A stretch of 47,812 nt of DNA, from positions 818,333 through 866,144 of the forward strand of contig GG745341.1 in NCBI GenBank assembly GCA_000151295.1, written 5' to 3'. Below, piece after piece: positions 10,580 through 20,607 of the stretch (position 1 is its first letter; each line of letters begins with the position of its first letter). The position numbers and the translations under genes are program-made. This DNA comes from Allomyces macrogynus ATCC 38327. Lineage: Eukaryota > Blastocladiomycota > Blastocladiomycetes > Blastocladiales > Blastocladiaceae. The notes under the pieces are model-generated. The model was given only the letters and a program-made list of their open reading frames with translations. It was not told the origin of the DNA and made no database searches.

Positions 10580-13500
10580 ATGGCTTCGAAGGACCGTGCT
10601 GCGAGCACCGCCGCATCAATCCGCGCCAACGGCCCCTCAACTGCAACCGGTGCAGGCGCCCAGCTCGCCGTCAGCGCTGGAAGTGACGGCAAATCAACAG
10701 CCGCAGGTCGAGCGCGCACGCCCAGTAGCGCCAGCGGCACACGGCTCGGGCTCGACGACAATTTGCCGGGCGGCGCACTCAACATGTCGCTGAATGCCAT
10801 GTCCTCGTCAACACATCGCACGGGATCGCTGCCGCTAATCCTCGACCACGCATTGCCGGAGTTCAACGATGCTACCGTTGTTCCATGGCCCGAGTGGACT
10901 GACGCCGACATTGCCGCCGAAAAATGGACTTGGCCCACCGCTGCTGGATTGAGCGCGTCCATGGTCGGAGCGTCGACCTTTGGCGTAAGCAGCGGCGGCG
11001 GTGGGGGCGCTGCGGGTGCCGTCGGCGCCATGAGCGGGAGCGGTGGTAAGGGTGCTGGCGGCACTGGCGCGAGCTCGGCAGCACCGGGTGGACCAGCGGC
11101 GGCCGTCACTGCAGCGCTCGCGTCCACCGGCAATTCGGCGCTGGTTGCGGCCGCATCAGCCATGGACGACATCGACACGGTGTTGCAGTACCTGCCGCCC
11201 TCGCTGCGCGACCGAGTCGACGGACTCAAGCGCGCGGCCGACGTGGCCTTGGCGTGCTGGCCACTGAATGCCGCGGGCCCGCCCGAACTCAAAGTCGTTG
11301 CCGATCTCGCATCGGTCACGGTTCCTTCGCGCGCTGCGTCGCTGCTCGCGGCACCCACCTCGCCCGCAGCGGCACAGCCGCTGGCACCTGCAGTCAACCG
11401 CGCACCCTCGCCACCCGATGCCGCCCCCGGATCCACAACGGCAACATCAGCAGCAGGAGGTGCACCGCCCGCGGGACCGCCGTCAGCACCCGGATCTGCT
11501 GGCGCCAGCCACGCCGCGCCGGCCCACCCGAACACGCCGCCCGCCGCGCCGGGCGCGGCAGCGCCTGCAAGCCCGTCTGCGATGCCGACCGATGACGTCG
11601 CAGACCCGGGCCAGTCGAATCCGTTCACGTCGCACGACGCGCAGTTCCTGTTCCGCAACGCGGCTGACGCGGTTGCTGCGACGGGCGCCATGGCTGTGCC
11701 GTGGGCGTCGGCCCTGCAACTCGCATCCACGGTGGATCCGGCACCGTCGGTCTCGACCGCTGGGTCGCGCACCGCGTCCAACGATGCGATCTCGCCGGAT
11801 TCGGCCGCTGCGACGACAGCGCCCAAGTGGGCGTCGCCGGCGCTCATGACCAACTGGGCGCTGTGCCAAGCATCGCCGGTGATGCGCAAGCTGCTCAGCG
11901 CATTCCACGTACTGGTCCCGCTCCACCATACCGTGGCCACCCCCGCTGCAAGCCATTCCCCGGTCCCGCCGTCGTCGCCAGCTGCGCCGTCACCGACCCG
12001 ACCGGGGCCCAGCTCGGCATCAACCACAACCGCTGCCGGAAGCGTCTCGGTTCTCGGCGGCGCTGCTGGACCCGCGGCTGCCGGCGCGACGGGACCCGCA
12101 CTACCGCCAGAACTCGAGTATTTTGTGCCGTGGGACCACATCTACCCAAAGGCCAAGGACGCGACGCCGCAGCTCAACCCGGCAGGCAAGTACGCGGTCA
12201 AGCTGTTTTGGTGTGGCGCGTGGCGCAAGGTCATCGTCGACGACAAGATCCCAGTAGACTGCGATGGCAGACCACTGCTGCTCACGTCGGCAGTTCCAGG
12301 CGAGATTTGGCCGTGGATCGTGACTAAGGCGGTGCTCAAACTCGCGTCGATCAGGTGTGGTTCCTGCAAGGCCCCTTTTTTCCCCGTTTTCGTGTCCACG
12401 CTCATTTTTTCCTATTCCTTGGCTGTAGCTACGACGAGCGGCCCGGCCGGCCGGAAATGAGCGATTTCAACGTCTACACGGCTCTCTCTGGGTGCCCCGC
12501 TCAGATCATTGCGCTCGGTAACCGCGATTGGCCTCAAGATGACCAAAAGGCGCTGTTTGCGCGGCTCAAGTCTCTGATTCATCCACAATCGGCGGCGTCG
12601 AGTACCGGTCTCACGCAGTCTGGGCGACTCGGAACTCCGAGCACGGCGCTCCCCACCAGCACGCCGACTGCTGCAGCTATGGTAGCCAAGTCCAAGGCAC
12701 CTGGACCGTCGGCCCTCGTGATGGTCTCGTTCCGCAACGATGCGCTCCGCAACGGCATCGTGGCAAGCGAGGGCACTGGTGCATGGCTCGACACGTACGG
12801 CCCGCTCTTTGGCGGGATGAGCATTCCCGTCGTTGCTCGATTGACGCGATGGATGCCGCCACCAACGAGTGCCGAGACTGCCGCGCCGCCGCTACCGGCA
12901 CCGGACATGTACAAGCTGCACATGTTCCCGATCATGGCCAAGGATGGCGGGGCAAGCGCCGAGGTCAAGCTGACGGCAGCGCAAATCATGGCCGTCGCTG
13001 ACACGATCCACTTGTATTATTACCCGTCGACGTTCAAGAGTGTCAAGCCGTTCCCGTTCCTGATTCCGACGACGGGCGTCGACCGCGATCGGCTGGATGC
13101 TGGCGTGCGGCAACCGCCGTTGCTGTGTACGTGTGCGATCAATGGTTTATTTCGCCAATGCACCTGTACTAACCTGTGCTTGGTTCACACAGGCAACTTG
13201 ACCGACCGAACGCAAGAAGTGATTGTGTCCTTTTCGTGCCACAGCCGACTCACCACGCGGCGGCCGCGCGTCCCGTCGCTTCTCGCCGAGACGTTCGACT
13301 GGGCACGGCCGCAAGGAGTCGCCGAGCTCGCTCCCATGACGTCGGCGACCGGTTTACCCGTCGCGTGTACCAACGTCCTGCTGCGCATTGCGACCAGCTC
13401 GACGCAGTGCGGCCTCTTGACGGTGCGCCCGGGCCACGCCGTGCGGTTCATGGTCGATGTGCCCGCACACTTTGCCATGGTCTTCTACTCGCGTGACGAA

Positions 13501-15761
13501 CTCGTCTTCGAGGATGAGGCCAAGTACATGGCCGACAAGGCCGGCGTCACGGTCGTCGAGGCCGAGGAGGCGTACCCGGCGTTGCCGCCGAATGTTTGGA
13601 ACCTGCTCTTCAAGTCAGTGCACGACCACCAACCACAGTTTGAAAATTTCGCTTTCGACCAACTCACCCTCGGCGCGCAAATAGATTGACGTTCCAGGTC
13701 AAGACCGAGGCCATGGTCGGCATGACGCTGCACGTGCCCGAAACGCTCACCGACTGCACGCTCCTGCGCGTCATCAACAACGACACAATGGCCGCGCTGC
13801 CCACCACGTTCCTCCAGCTGGTCCCGCGGCCCTTGGCTCCCAACATCAAGGGTTACACGATCCTCGCCGATTCGAAACTCGTGGCCGCACGCAACGCCGG
13901 CCGGTTCCGGCTGCGCGTCATGAGCCGACCCGGAGCGGTCCTGCCGCCGGAACGCCCCCTCGACCTCGGGCTCAAGGCCTGGACGCAAGACTTTGAGGAC
14001 GTGTATGTCCCGAGCAAGCGTCACTTGCTGTTCCGGTACGTCTTCGCCGACATTTCTGCGAACTGCACGACCAGGCGACTGATCAGTTGCGCTGGTAGCC
14101 ACGTGGTCCGAATCCCCAACATCCCCGAGACCCACGTCACGATGCACCTGGCGTTTGCCGTGCCGGGCCTCTTCATTCGGATCCAGCTGTTCGAAAACGA
14201 CACGCTCATCTACACGGCGCGCGCGCGCGAGTCGGTCGTGATCCCGAACATGGTCATGTACAAGACCGACGACATTGTGGGTCCCGTCGCCGGGATCGAG
14301 AACACGAAACCCGAAAAGGAGACGCGCGGCGCCAAGGACAAGGAAAAAGAGCGCGAGCGCGAGCGCGAGCGGGAACGGGAACGGGTCGAGCGTGAACGCG
14401 AACGCGAGAGGGAGCGCGAGCGCGAGCGCGAAAAGGCAGCCGCGGCGGGGGGTGAGGGGAAGACGTCGGTACGTGTGAGAGGCGTCGTTATGGGTTGCCG
14501 TTGATGTTCTGAGTGGCTCACGATTGCGCACGTGTAGCCGCCGGGATCGGCGTCGGCAAGACAACCGCCCAAGCGCCGATACATTCTGCAAGCGTTTCTC
14601 GAGCCGAACGACGCGTTCTTCCCGCTTCTCTGGGAAGCACAGGCCACGGCGACCGCGCGCCCGCGCACCGCGTCGTCCACCATCAAAATGTCGACGACCA
14701 ATGTCAAGTCCAAGAAGCAGACGGGCGGCGCCGCGGCGAGCGCCAAGGACACGAGCGCCAAGGCCGAGCCAGCACCTGCCGCAAGTGCCAACCCGGCGGG
14801 CGGTGCCTCGTCGGCCGCGACAGCGCTCGGCGGTCTCGGCACACCATCGGCACCACCCGTCGAACTGCGGTGGATGCTGCGCGTCTACAGCTCCGACCCG
14901 CAGGGCATCTACGTCGTCAAGGACCCGGAGCGTGACGACCGGCACCGCGTCATCAAGGATGGATGGGAGCACAAGCAGCCGGGACGCACTGCCAAGGCGC
15001 GGGAGGCGCGCGACCAGTACCTCGCTGTGCTCAAGCAGGCAGCGCTCGCTGCCGTTGCCGCGCCGGCATCCACCGCGACACCGCCTACGCCTGGGTCTGG
15101 ACCGCTCGTTCCGCCCGTGCTCGGGGTCACGCCCGTCAGCGCGACGGGAAGCGGTACGGCAACGCCTCAAATTGTTGCGGGGCCCGCAATGCCGACCCCA
15201 GCCACCGGGCCAGCTGTTCTGGTCGCAACGGCTGCAATGGCGGTGCCCACGACACCGGCGGCTCCGCAACCGCCGGCACCCGCGGTCCAGTTCAACCCGG
15301 CGCTGATTGGAATTTTGGGCGTTCCGAATGTGCTCCCGCGGCCAGAAGACTTTCTGCCAGCCAAGGTCCAGGGCGATCGCATGCCCCCGCCCGTTGCGCT
15401 CACGCCCGACGACGTGGCCGCGCGCCGCGAGCAAATGCGGGTCGCGCACGACCAGTTTGCCGAGTATCTCGACGCGATGCGCGCGAAGTGGGCACAGGAC
15501 AAGAAGGGCGCGGAGGACGCGCGCAAGTGGATGAATGAGGTTCTCGAGCAGGCCGCGGCCGAGGTGAAACGGTACCGTGACGTGGACGGCGAGCGCCGCC
15601 AGCAACACCGCGAGTGGACGCTCAAGGAGATCGAAGAGGAGTCGGCGCGGATCGCAGCGATTGCCGCACAGCAACAGGCTGCGATGGAGGCGGCCGCGGC
15701 CGCGGCGGCTGCGGCGGCGCAGGAGGAGGCCAAGGAGAAGAAGGGCGCGCGGAAAAAGTAG
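10580..15761 (+). CDS. ADGB: Androglobin-like protein lacking the globin domain
   Basis: Exons 10580-12354, 12429-13126, 13193-13613, 13685-14468 and 14538-15761 give 1633 aa, close to the ~1670 of animal androglobin. Matches to androglobin run in order: PWPEWTDADIAAEKW; the calpain-like core GKYAVKLFWCGAWRKVIVDD and EIWPWIVTKAVLKLAS; SDFNVYTALSG; the beta-rich segment LLRVINNDTMAALPTTFLQL and VPSKRHLLFRYVF; ELRWMLRVYSSD with GWEHKQPGRTAKAREARDQYL; and a C-terminal coiled coil ending in a basic KKGARKK tail. No GxCW catalytic cysteine motif is visible, so protease activity is doubtful. The permuted globin helices and IQ motif that should lie between MVFYSRDELVFED and PNVWNLLFKLTF are absent. 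An Ala/Pro/Ser-rich insertion (about residues 135-500) and an Arg/Glu run (14349-14440) are unlike the animal protein. In animals the family acts in sperm flagellum formation; a flagellar role in zoospores is inferred. Intron 2 contains TACTAAC. Confidence 0.9.
14349..14440 (+). repeat. Arg/Glu-rich repeat inside androglobin exon 4
   Basis: Alternating GAG/GAA and CGC/CGG/CGT codons encode a long (ER)n run. Such runs form single charged alpha-helices. It sits in a linker between two conserved androglobin segments and has no counterpart in the animal protein that I recall. Confidence 0.85.
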
Positions 15762-15888
15762 GTGGACGACTGGGGACTTGCGAGGTGCAGGAGTGGCGAC
15801 TGGTCATATTTTGTCAATCAACCACACATTTTGGCCATGTTCCTCGAGCCGGTTCGACAGTTGCGACACGACCCACACACAAAGGTAT
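15762..15888. other. Convergent 3' spacer androglobin / PRP38
   Basis: Two stop codons face each other across 127 bp. No AATAAA is seen on either strand, so the 3' ends probably overlap or use variant signals. Confidence 0.5.
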
Positions 15889-17188
15889 TCATTCCCGCAG
15901 CGGTTTCATTCCCATGGCAATCCGCATCCGGTTCGTCTCCTCGATGCTCATGCTCTCGCGGAACCCGCCGTCGCCCAACTCTGGTGGTGGTGGAGACTGT
16001 GTGTGCTCGGGTTTGCTCTTCTCCAACGACTTGGACTTCTTGAACAGCGTCTTGGCAACCTTCTTTTTGCTGATCTTGACCTTGAACGTCACGTCCACCT
16101 CCGGCAACTCTGGCTCTCTTGCTGGTTCGCTCGCCTCGGCCATGATCGCGTCAATATCGGCGTCACCGACCTCCTGGCCGTCCTCGTCCGGCACGGCCCC
16201 CTCCTCCTGACCGTCATCGGTGTCCTCGCGGTCGCTGATTTCTCGTGCTTCCTCGACGGCCAAGCGCGCCTCCTCTTCTGCTTCGAACCGCTCCGACAGC
16301 GCACTTAATCGCGGATCAAGGTCGCCCTTATCCTCGAGCACATGCCGCTTCTGGATGCGCGGGAGAATGATGTCGCACAAGCGCTCTTCGAGCAGCAGGT
16401 CGTCGACGAACTGGTCCATGGTCGTGAGTGTGTAGGCACCCGTCGGTTGCCGGAACCGCAACTTGCGGTAGTCGACGAGCAGCGGCTCGAGCTCCTCGTA
16501 GCATTGCAGCGAGTTGGCGGTCAGGCGGAGGTAGAAGGCGCCGAGTGCACGGAGGTACCTAGTAACCGGGAAAAGAGCGAGTGAGCGACGGTTCGTTGAC
16601 GTCGACGTCGTGGAGAGGTGTGGAGAAGCGGAGCACGGACTTGAACTCGGGGTCACGAATGTACTCGAGCACGATATCATACGAGGGCTCAATCTGCAAT
16701 AACTTAAGGACCAAACACAGGAATTTGGTCGGCGTTTGGGTGCCGTACTGGCCGCCAATGTGGTTGAGCTCGACGGCCTTGTCAACAATCGTTTCCGCTA
16801 TACGACGCTCACCTCGTTGCGTCAGGATGCTGAAATGGCCAGAATGGAGATCGATTGATGAATGGACCAACCTGTGAGCCCAAAGCACTCTTCCTTCCAA
16901 AAGAGCGTCTCGTAGATTCGGCTCCTCACAATCTTTTCGACCTTGAGCTGTAGACCGCCTTCAAAGTCCTGTCCATGTCGCGCGAACAGGTCAGAAAGAT
17001 GATGAATTGTTGATTCATTGCGGCAAGTTGCAGAGTGACAGGCTACCATTCTGTGAAGTTGGGCATATGGACGTCGACGCAGGTCGGTCGGTCGACACCT
17101 CTGTAATGAGTCGAACGAACCCCTGGCAGGGTCGAAAATCGTCGTCCACGTCAGACAGGCCACTGCTTTCACGCCGATCGGTCGCCAT
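15889..17188 (-). CDS. PRP38: Pre-mRNA-splicing factor PRP38
   Basis: Supported exons (minus): about 17170-16872, 16797-16641 and 16558-15889. The PRP38 domain is nearly complete: EKIVRSRIYETLFWKEECFG, LTAETIVDKAVELNHIGGQY (restored by removing intron 16798-16871), TPTKFLCLVLKLLQIEPSY, and FKYLRALGAFYLRLT (restored by removing intron 16559-16640). A conserved segment TTMDQFVDDLLLEERLCDII follows, then an acidic stretch and a Lys/Ser-rich tail. PRP38 is a component of the U4/U6.U5 tri-snRNP needed for spliceosome activation. The first 20-40 residues are not resolved: the usual NPQ motif before EKI is not in frame, so a small 5' exon is probably missing from my model. ATGs exist at 17188 and 17049. 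The gene fits the intron-dense genome. Confidence 0.9.
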
Positions 17189-17380
17189 CAGCGACGGTCG
17201 CTCAAAAAATACCTGTTGCGAAGAGGCGCCATCTGGTGGAGAAGTTGGCTGATGCTCTTAAAAAGGCTTCCATTGTGGAGCAATATTGTGGCGCAAACGG
17301 TGCAATTGAATAGACTCAAGCCGCGCTGTCTGTTCACAATTAGAACGTATCATGAGCCCCGTCCAACGCGCGCCACGCCG

Positions 17381-19345
17381 TCATGTTGTCCCGTTCGGCG
17401 GCCGAGATGGCGAAATAGGTGCCGACTCTTGGTGGCCTTGGCTCTGCATCGGGGAACGTGTGGGACTCGTCGGTGCTCTGGTACTCGGACCGGATGCCTG
17501 TGCCGTGCGGCCTGCCTGCATGTTGACGTACAGCTGGTCCCGCACCATGTCCGAGTACTCTTGCACGTGGCGCACCTTGTGCCGGCGCCGTTCCGTCTCC
17601 GGGTCGCCCGGCGGGCCGAGGCTTGTCGGCAATTTCGCGACTTGGTCAGCGCGGCACAGAAACTCGTAGTCACGCTTCGTGTACGGGATATACGACCTCA
17701 GCTTGCCCGCTGGCAGGTGGAGCTCGGTTCTTGGCGGTGCCGTTGCGCCGGCGGCCGCGGACCGTTTCGAGCTCGGGCTCGGGATAGCTGGCGCGGCGGA
17801 ATCGAGTTCGCGGTCTTGCGCGTCGGTGGGCTCGCCGGTGGGCCCCGAATCGTCGCCGTTTGGCCATGGCGCCTGCGCCGACGCGGACCCAGGCTGCATG
17901 GGGCCCGTGTCAACTCCGTTGCCGGCCGCGGCTTGCGCGTCGTACTCGACGAGCCATTGGTACCGCTGCGTCGTCGTCTTCGACTCTTTCGGCACAGTCG
18001 GTAACGGTGGCTGCGACGTGCGCCGCTTGCGCAGTTGCTCGACGAGCGGTGCAATGTGCGACGGGTTCGGGTGCGAGAGCGAGATGGTCGACGACGATGG
18101 GCCCGTGCGCGACGCCGAAAATCCTGCACCCGATGCAGCCGATGGCGCGTACCCGGCAGAATACGAAGCGCAGTTATCGTAAGTGTGGAATCCCGCCGGG
18201 TCCGCCGACGCCGTGCCGTGATACGGGTGTGCACTGGAACCGTCGGTTGAGAACCATGGCGACGAGGACGCGCGTACACGTTGTCCTGCGTCGCGCACCG
18301 GTGGATATGCGCAGTACTGGCCCATTTGGTACGGCCCTGAAGCCGGTGGAGCAGCGAGGTTTGGTGGTCCCCCGAGCGCTGGCGACTTCAGCCACATGGG
18401 TAAGGCCGCCATGCCCTGGTACGTGGGCGACGGCGGGCCGCTCATACTTGCGTAGGATGACGGCATGGGCACGACGACGGGAATCGGCTCACCCGTCGGC
18501 GAGATCATGGTAGATGGGAAAGGAACGGGCAGGACGGAACCGGGTGCGGCCGACCCGTACGCCGGTAAAGACCCGCCGTGGGTCCCATTGCGTGCCAGCG
18601 CAGCAAAATCTGACGGATGGCTGGACTACGAAATTATCAACGATTCCGGTAAGCAATCGGCGTCGTCGTCAGGCCAAATCGAGGCCGAACCTGCTGCTGA
18701 TGTCCGAGGGGCGCGTCCAGCTGCTGCTGCGTCGCGGCTTCGTGTCCTCCTTGGTCCACCCACAATTTGTACGCCGGAATGGCCACAAACGAATGTGCAG
18801 TCGGGTCGTGTCCGAGACCGACGGTAGCCGTGCGGGGCGACGATTGCTGGTATCCGCCGCCTGGCAAACGCGAAATCCGTCAGATATCGTCGCAATGAAC
18901 TCTCCACACATTGATTGAGGGGGATTAACCAACCGTATGGTCGTGTCGATTGGTATACCCCAGTCGCCGGGTCTCGCGCGGCAGGCGCCATGGACGACGA
19001 GTGCGTTGACGGGTTCGACCTCAGCCACCCCGGCGGTGGCGACGGCGGGGAATTGGCAGCCATGCCCGAGTAATACTGCGCGAGATATTGGTCGGGCGTC
19101 AAGGTCACGGGGTCGCTGGAATCGGTGCAGGGCGCAAAGGGCCGATGCGACGGATGGGTCGAGCCGAGAAAATGCCACTGGCCGCGCGCTTGTTGGCCGC
19201 CAAGGAGGGGGCAGTTGGAGGGGAATGATAATGCGTTGACTAGCCGACTGAGCTGAGGGGCATGCACAATGTTGCCTTGGCGCTGCGGCGGCCGAAGTTG
19301 GTTTGGCGGACGGCCTGGACGTTGCCGAGAGGATTCCGAACGTGA
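17381..19345 (-). CDS. Proline-rich protein with a JHY-like conserved motif
   Basis: Supported exons (minus): 19345-18934, 18860-18691 and 18625-17381, joined by introns of 73 and 65 nt that keep the frame. The start codon is not found; the first exon follows a TAG acceptor, so one or more 5' exons lie upstream. Most of the roughly 600 residues are Pro/Ser/Ala/Gly-rich and probably disordered. One block near the C-terminus is different: SYIPYTKRDYEFL, then KLPTSLGPPGDPETERRR and EYSDMVRDQL. From memory this resembles the motif PYT..(D/E)Y...K...LGP...EY...V in JHY and similar ciliary proteins. That identity is tentative. The other possible call is simply an uncharacterised low-complexity protein. 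Confidence 0.65.
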
Positions 19346-19843
19346 CTAGGCGACTGGCAGCTGGAGTGACAAGGTCGCAGACAGCAGACTCGAGCAAAAA
19401 TTGGCAGACGTGGAGAAGCCCGGCAGATCATGGCTGGTGGAGCGACCGTGCTGAGACGCGTCGCAAGAGTGCTGTCTCCCACACGTGGATTTCACGATTC
19501 ATATCGGAGACGTGATCGTCGTCTTCTGCAGCATTCAACGCAAGCAAACGGCACTACGATGATCATCCTCGACAAGCAGTTCTCCGCAAGTCTCCAGTTT
19601 ACCAGGCCCAGAAACTAGCCGCATTCTGATCTTCAGCAGCCCAGTCAATATCGGGACCCGTTTGGACCGCAGGCGGCTCAAGCGGTCGCACTCAGCACCT
19701 GATCGACGGCGGTGATCTTTCTCACTCGGGACACCAGTTTTGGCCACCAGGTGAGGAGAATGATGCCTTGCAACTTCGTTGGAACTGGGTCAAGTCAATA
19801 ACCAAACTGCCCACCCCACAGCATCCTGGACACCGTTTCCGCC
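19346..19843. other. Region upstream of the JHY-like gene
   Basis: This probably contains the missing 5' exon(s) and promoter of the minus-strand JHY-like gene, plus the promoter of the candidate small gene at 19844. I could not pick a unique start exon. Confidence 0.4.
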
Positions 19844-20204
19844 ATGTCGAGTGCGGCCGTTGGACGGTCCGCGCCGGCGGCGCTGCGGCGCAAGGTGGAC
19901 TCGGCCAGTTTTGTGGAAAAGGATCTCGAATCGTCGTCCAATCATCGGTCCGAGCCAGCCTTCATGCGCCCGTCAACGTTATTGCAGCTGCGGTCTATGT
20001 CGACGACGCAGCGGCTCGCCGCGCTCGCTTCACGTACGTATTCCAACTTCCCGCGAGGTTCGGCATGTGAATCCAATTGCCGGGCGGAAGAATGGCAGGA
20101 CAGAGAAGCCCACAAGTGCGTCAACCTTTATAGCCCACAAGTGCGTCAACCTTTATAGCAATGGAGCGTTCTGGCAGACCTTCTTCAATGAGAAAGCGCA
20201 ATAA
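19844..20204 (+). CDS. Candidate small two-exon gene, unknown function
   Basis: An ATG at 19844 opens a frame reading MSSAAVGRSAPAALRRKVDS and later LLQLRSMSTTQRLAALAS. It can splice to a short last exon ending NGAFWQTFFNEKAQ and a TAA at 20202-20204. Two splice choices give the same C-terminus: donor GTATTC at 20038 with acceptor at 20158 (79 aa), or the stronger donor GTACGT at 20034 with the acceptor at 20133. The two acceptors lie in tandem copies of a 25-bp repeat. No family is recognised. The gene is small, so coding status rests on splice consistency and the protein-like C-terminus; it may be spurious. Confidence 0.4.
20109..20158 (+). repeat. 25-bp direct tandem repeat, two copies, containing a 3' splice site
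   Basis: The unit (beginning CCCACAAGTGCG and ending CCTTTATAG) occurs perfectly at 20109-20133 and 20134-20158. Each copy ends in a usable TAG acceptor with a pyrimidine-rich lead-in, at the end of the intron proposed for the small gene. Confidence 0.95.
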
Positions 20205-20607
20205 TCCTGCACATCAACTGCAATTCAAGCTTTTGTTTCACCTCGGCCCGTGGGGAGCGCTGGCTGCGCCGTGTTGCAGTTGGGATTGTGATCCGTCTTT
20301 GCCCGTTTGGTCCACCCTCGGGTCAGTTCCAACGTGTGCCGTGTACGGCATGGCAAAAACTCGTCGAGCATCACGGTCGCATCCCCGAGCCGTGCCCGAG
20401 CCTGTCGAAGCACTGGCAAAGTGTGAAGCAACATTTCGTCTGGCAGACCAACACCAAACACGTATCAGCCACATCGAACCACGTCTGGTTGCAGCCGGCA
20501 AACTGCCAAACTGCAAACTCGCAAAGCACCAGCGCCGGCAATACTTGCGCTGACCGGCTTTTAGTCCTCACAACTTCGCAACTTCGTGCAATGCGACCCT
20601 GGTTGCC
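20205..20607. promoter_or_regulatory. SZT2 upstream region
   Basis: This 403-bp spacer has no convincing gene. It is CA-rich toward the SZT2 start and should include that gene's promoter and 5' untranslated region. No specific motif can be assigned. Confidence 0.4.

Noticed and set aside
10510..12141. Minus-strand Ala-rich open frame of 543 codons antisense to androglobin exon 1
   Set aside because: Ala/Gly/Ser-rich low complexity, no family; the sense strand has the conserved calpain-like block.
13176..13192. Read-through of intron 13127-13192 as coding sequence
   Set aside because: The intron is a multiple of 3 without stops, but it has GTACGT, TACTAAC and CACAG, and the encoded CTCAINGLFRQCTCTNLC breaks the androglobin alignment.
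13485..15674. Minus-strand open frame of 729 codons antisense to androglobin
   Set aside because: Androglobin alignment across the region is clear; the antisense frame is a compositional shadow rich in Arg/Gly.
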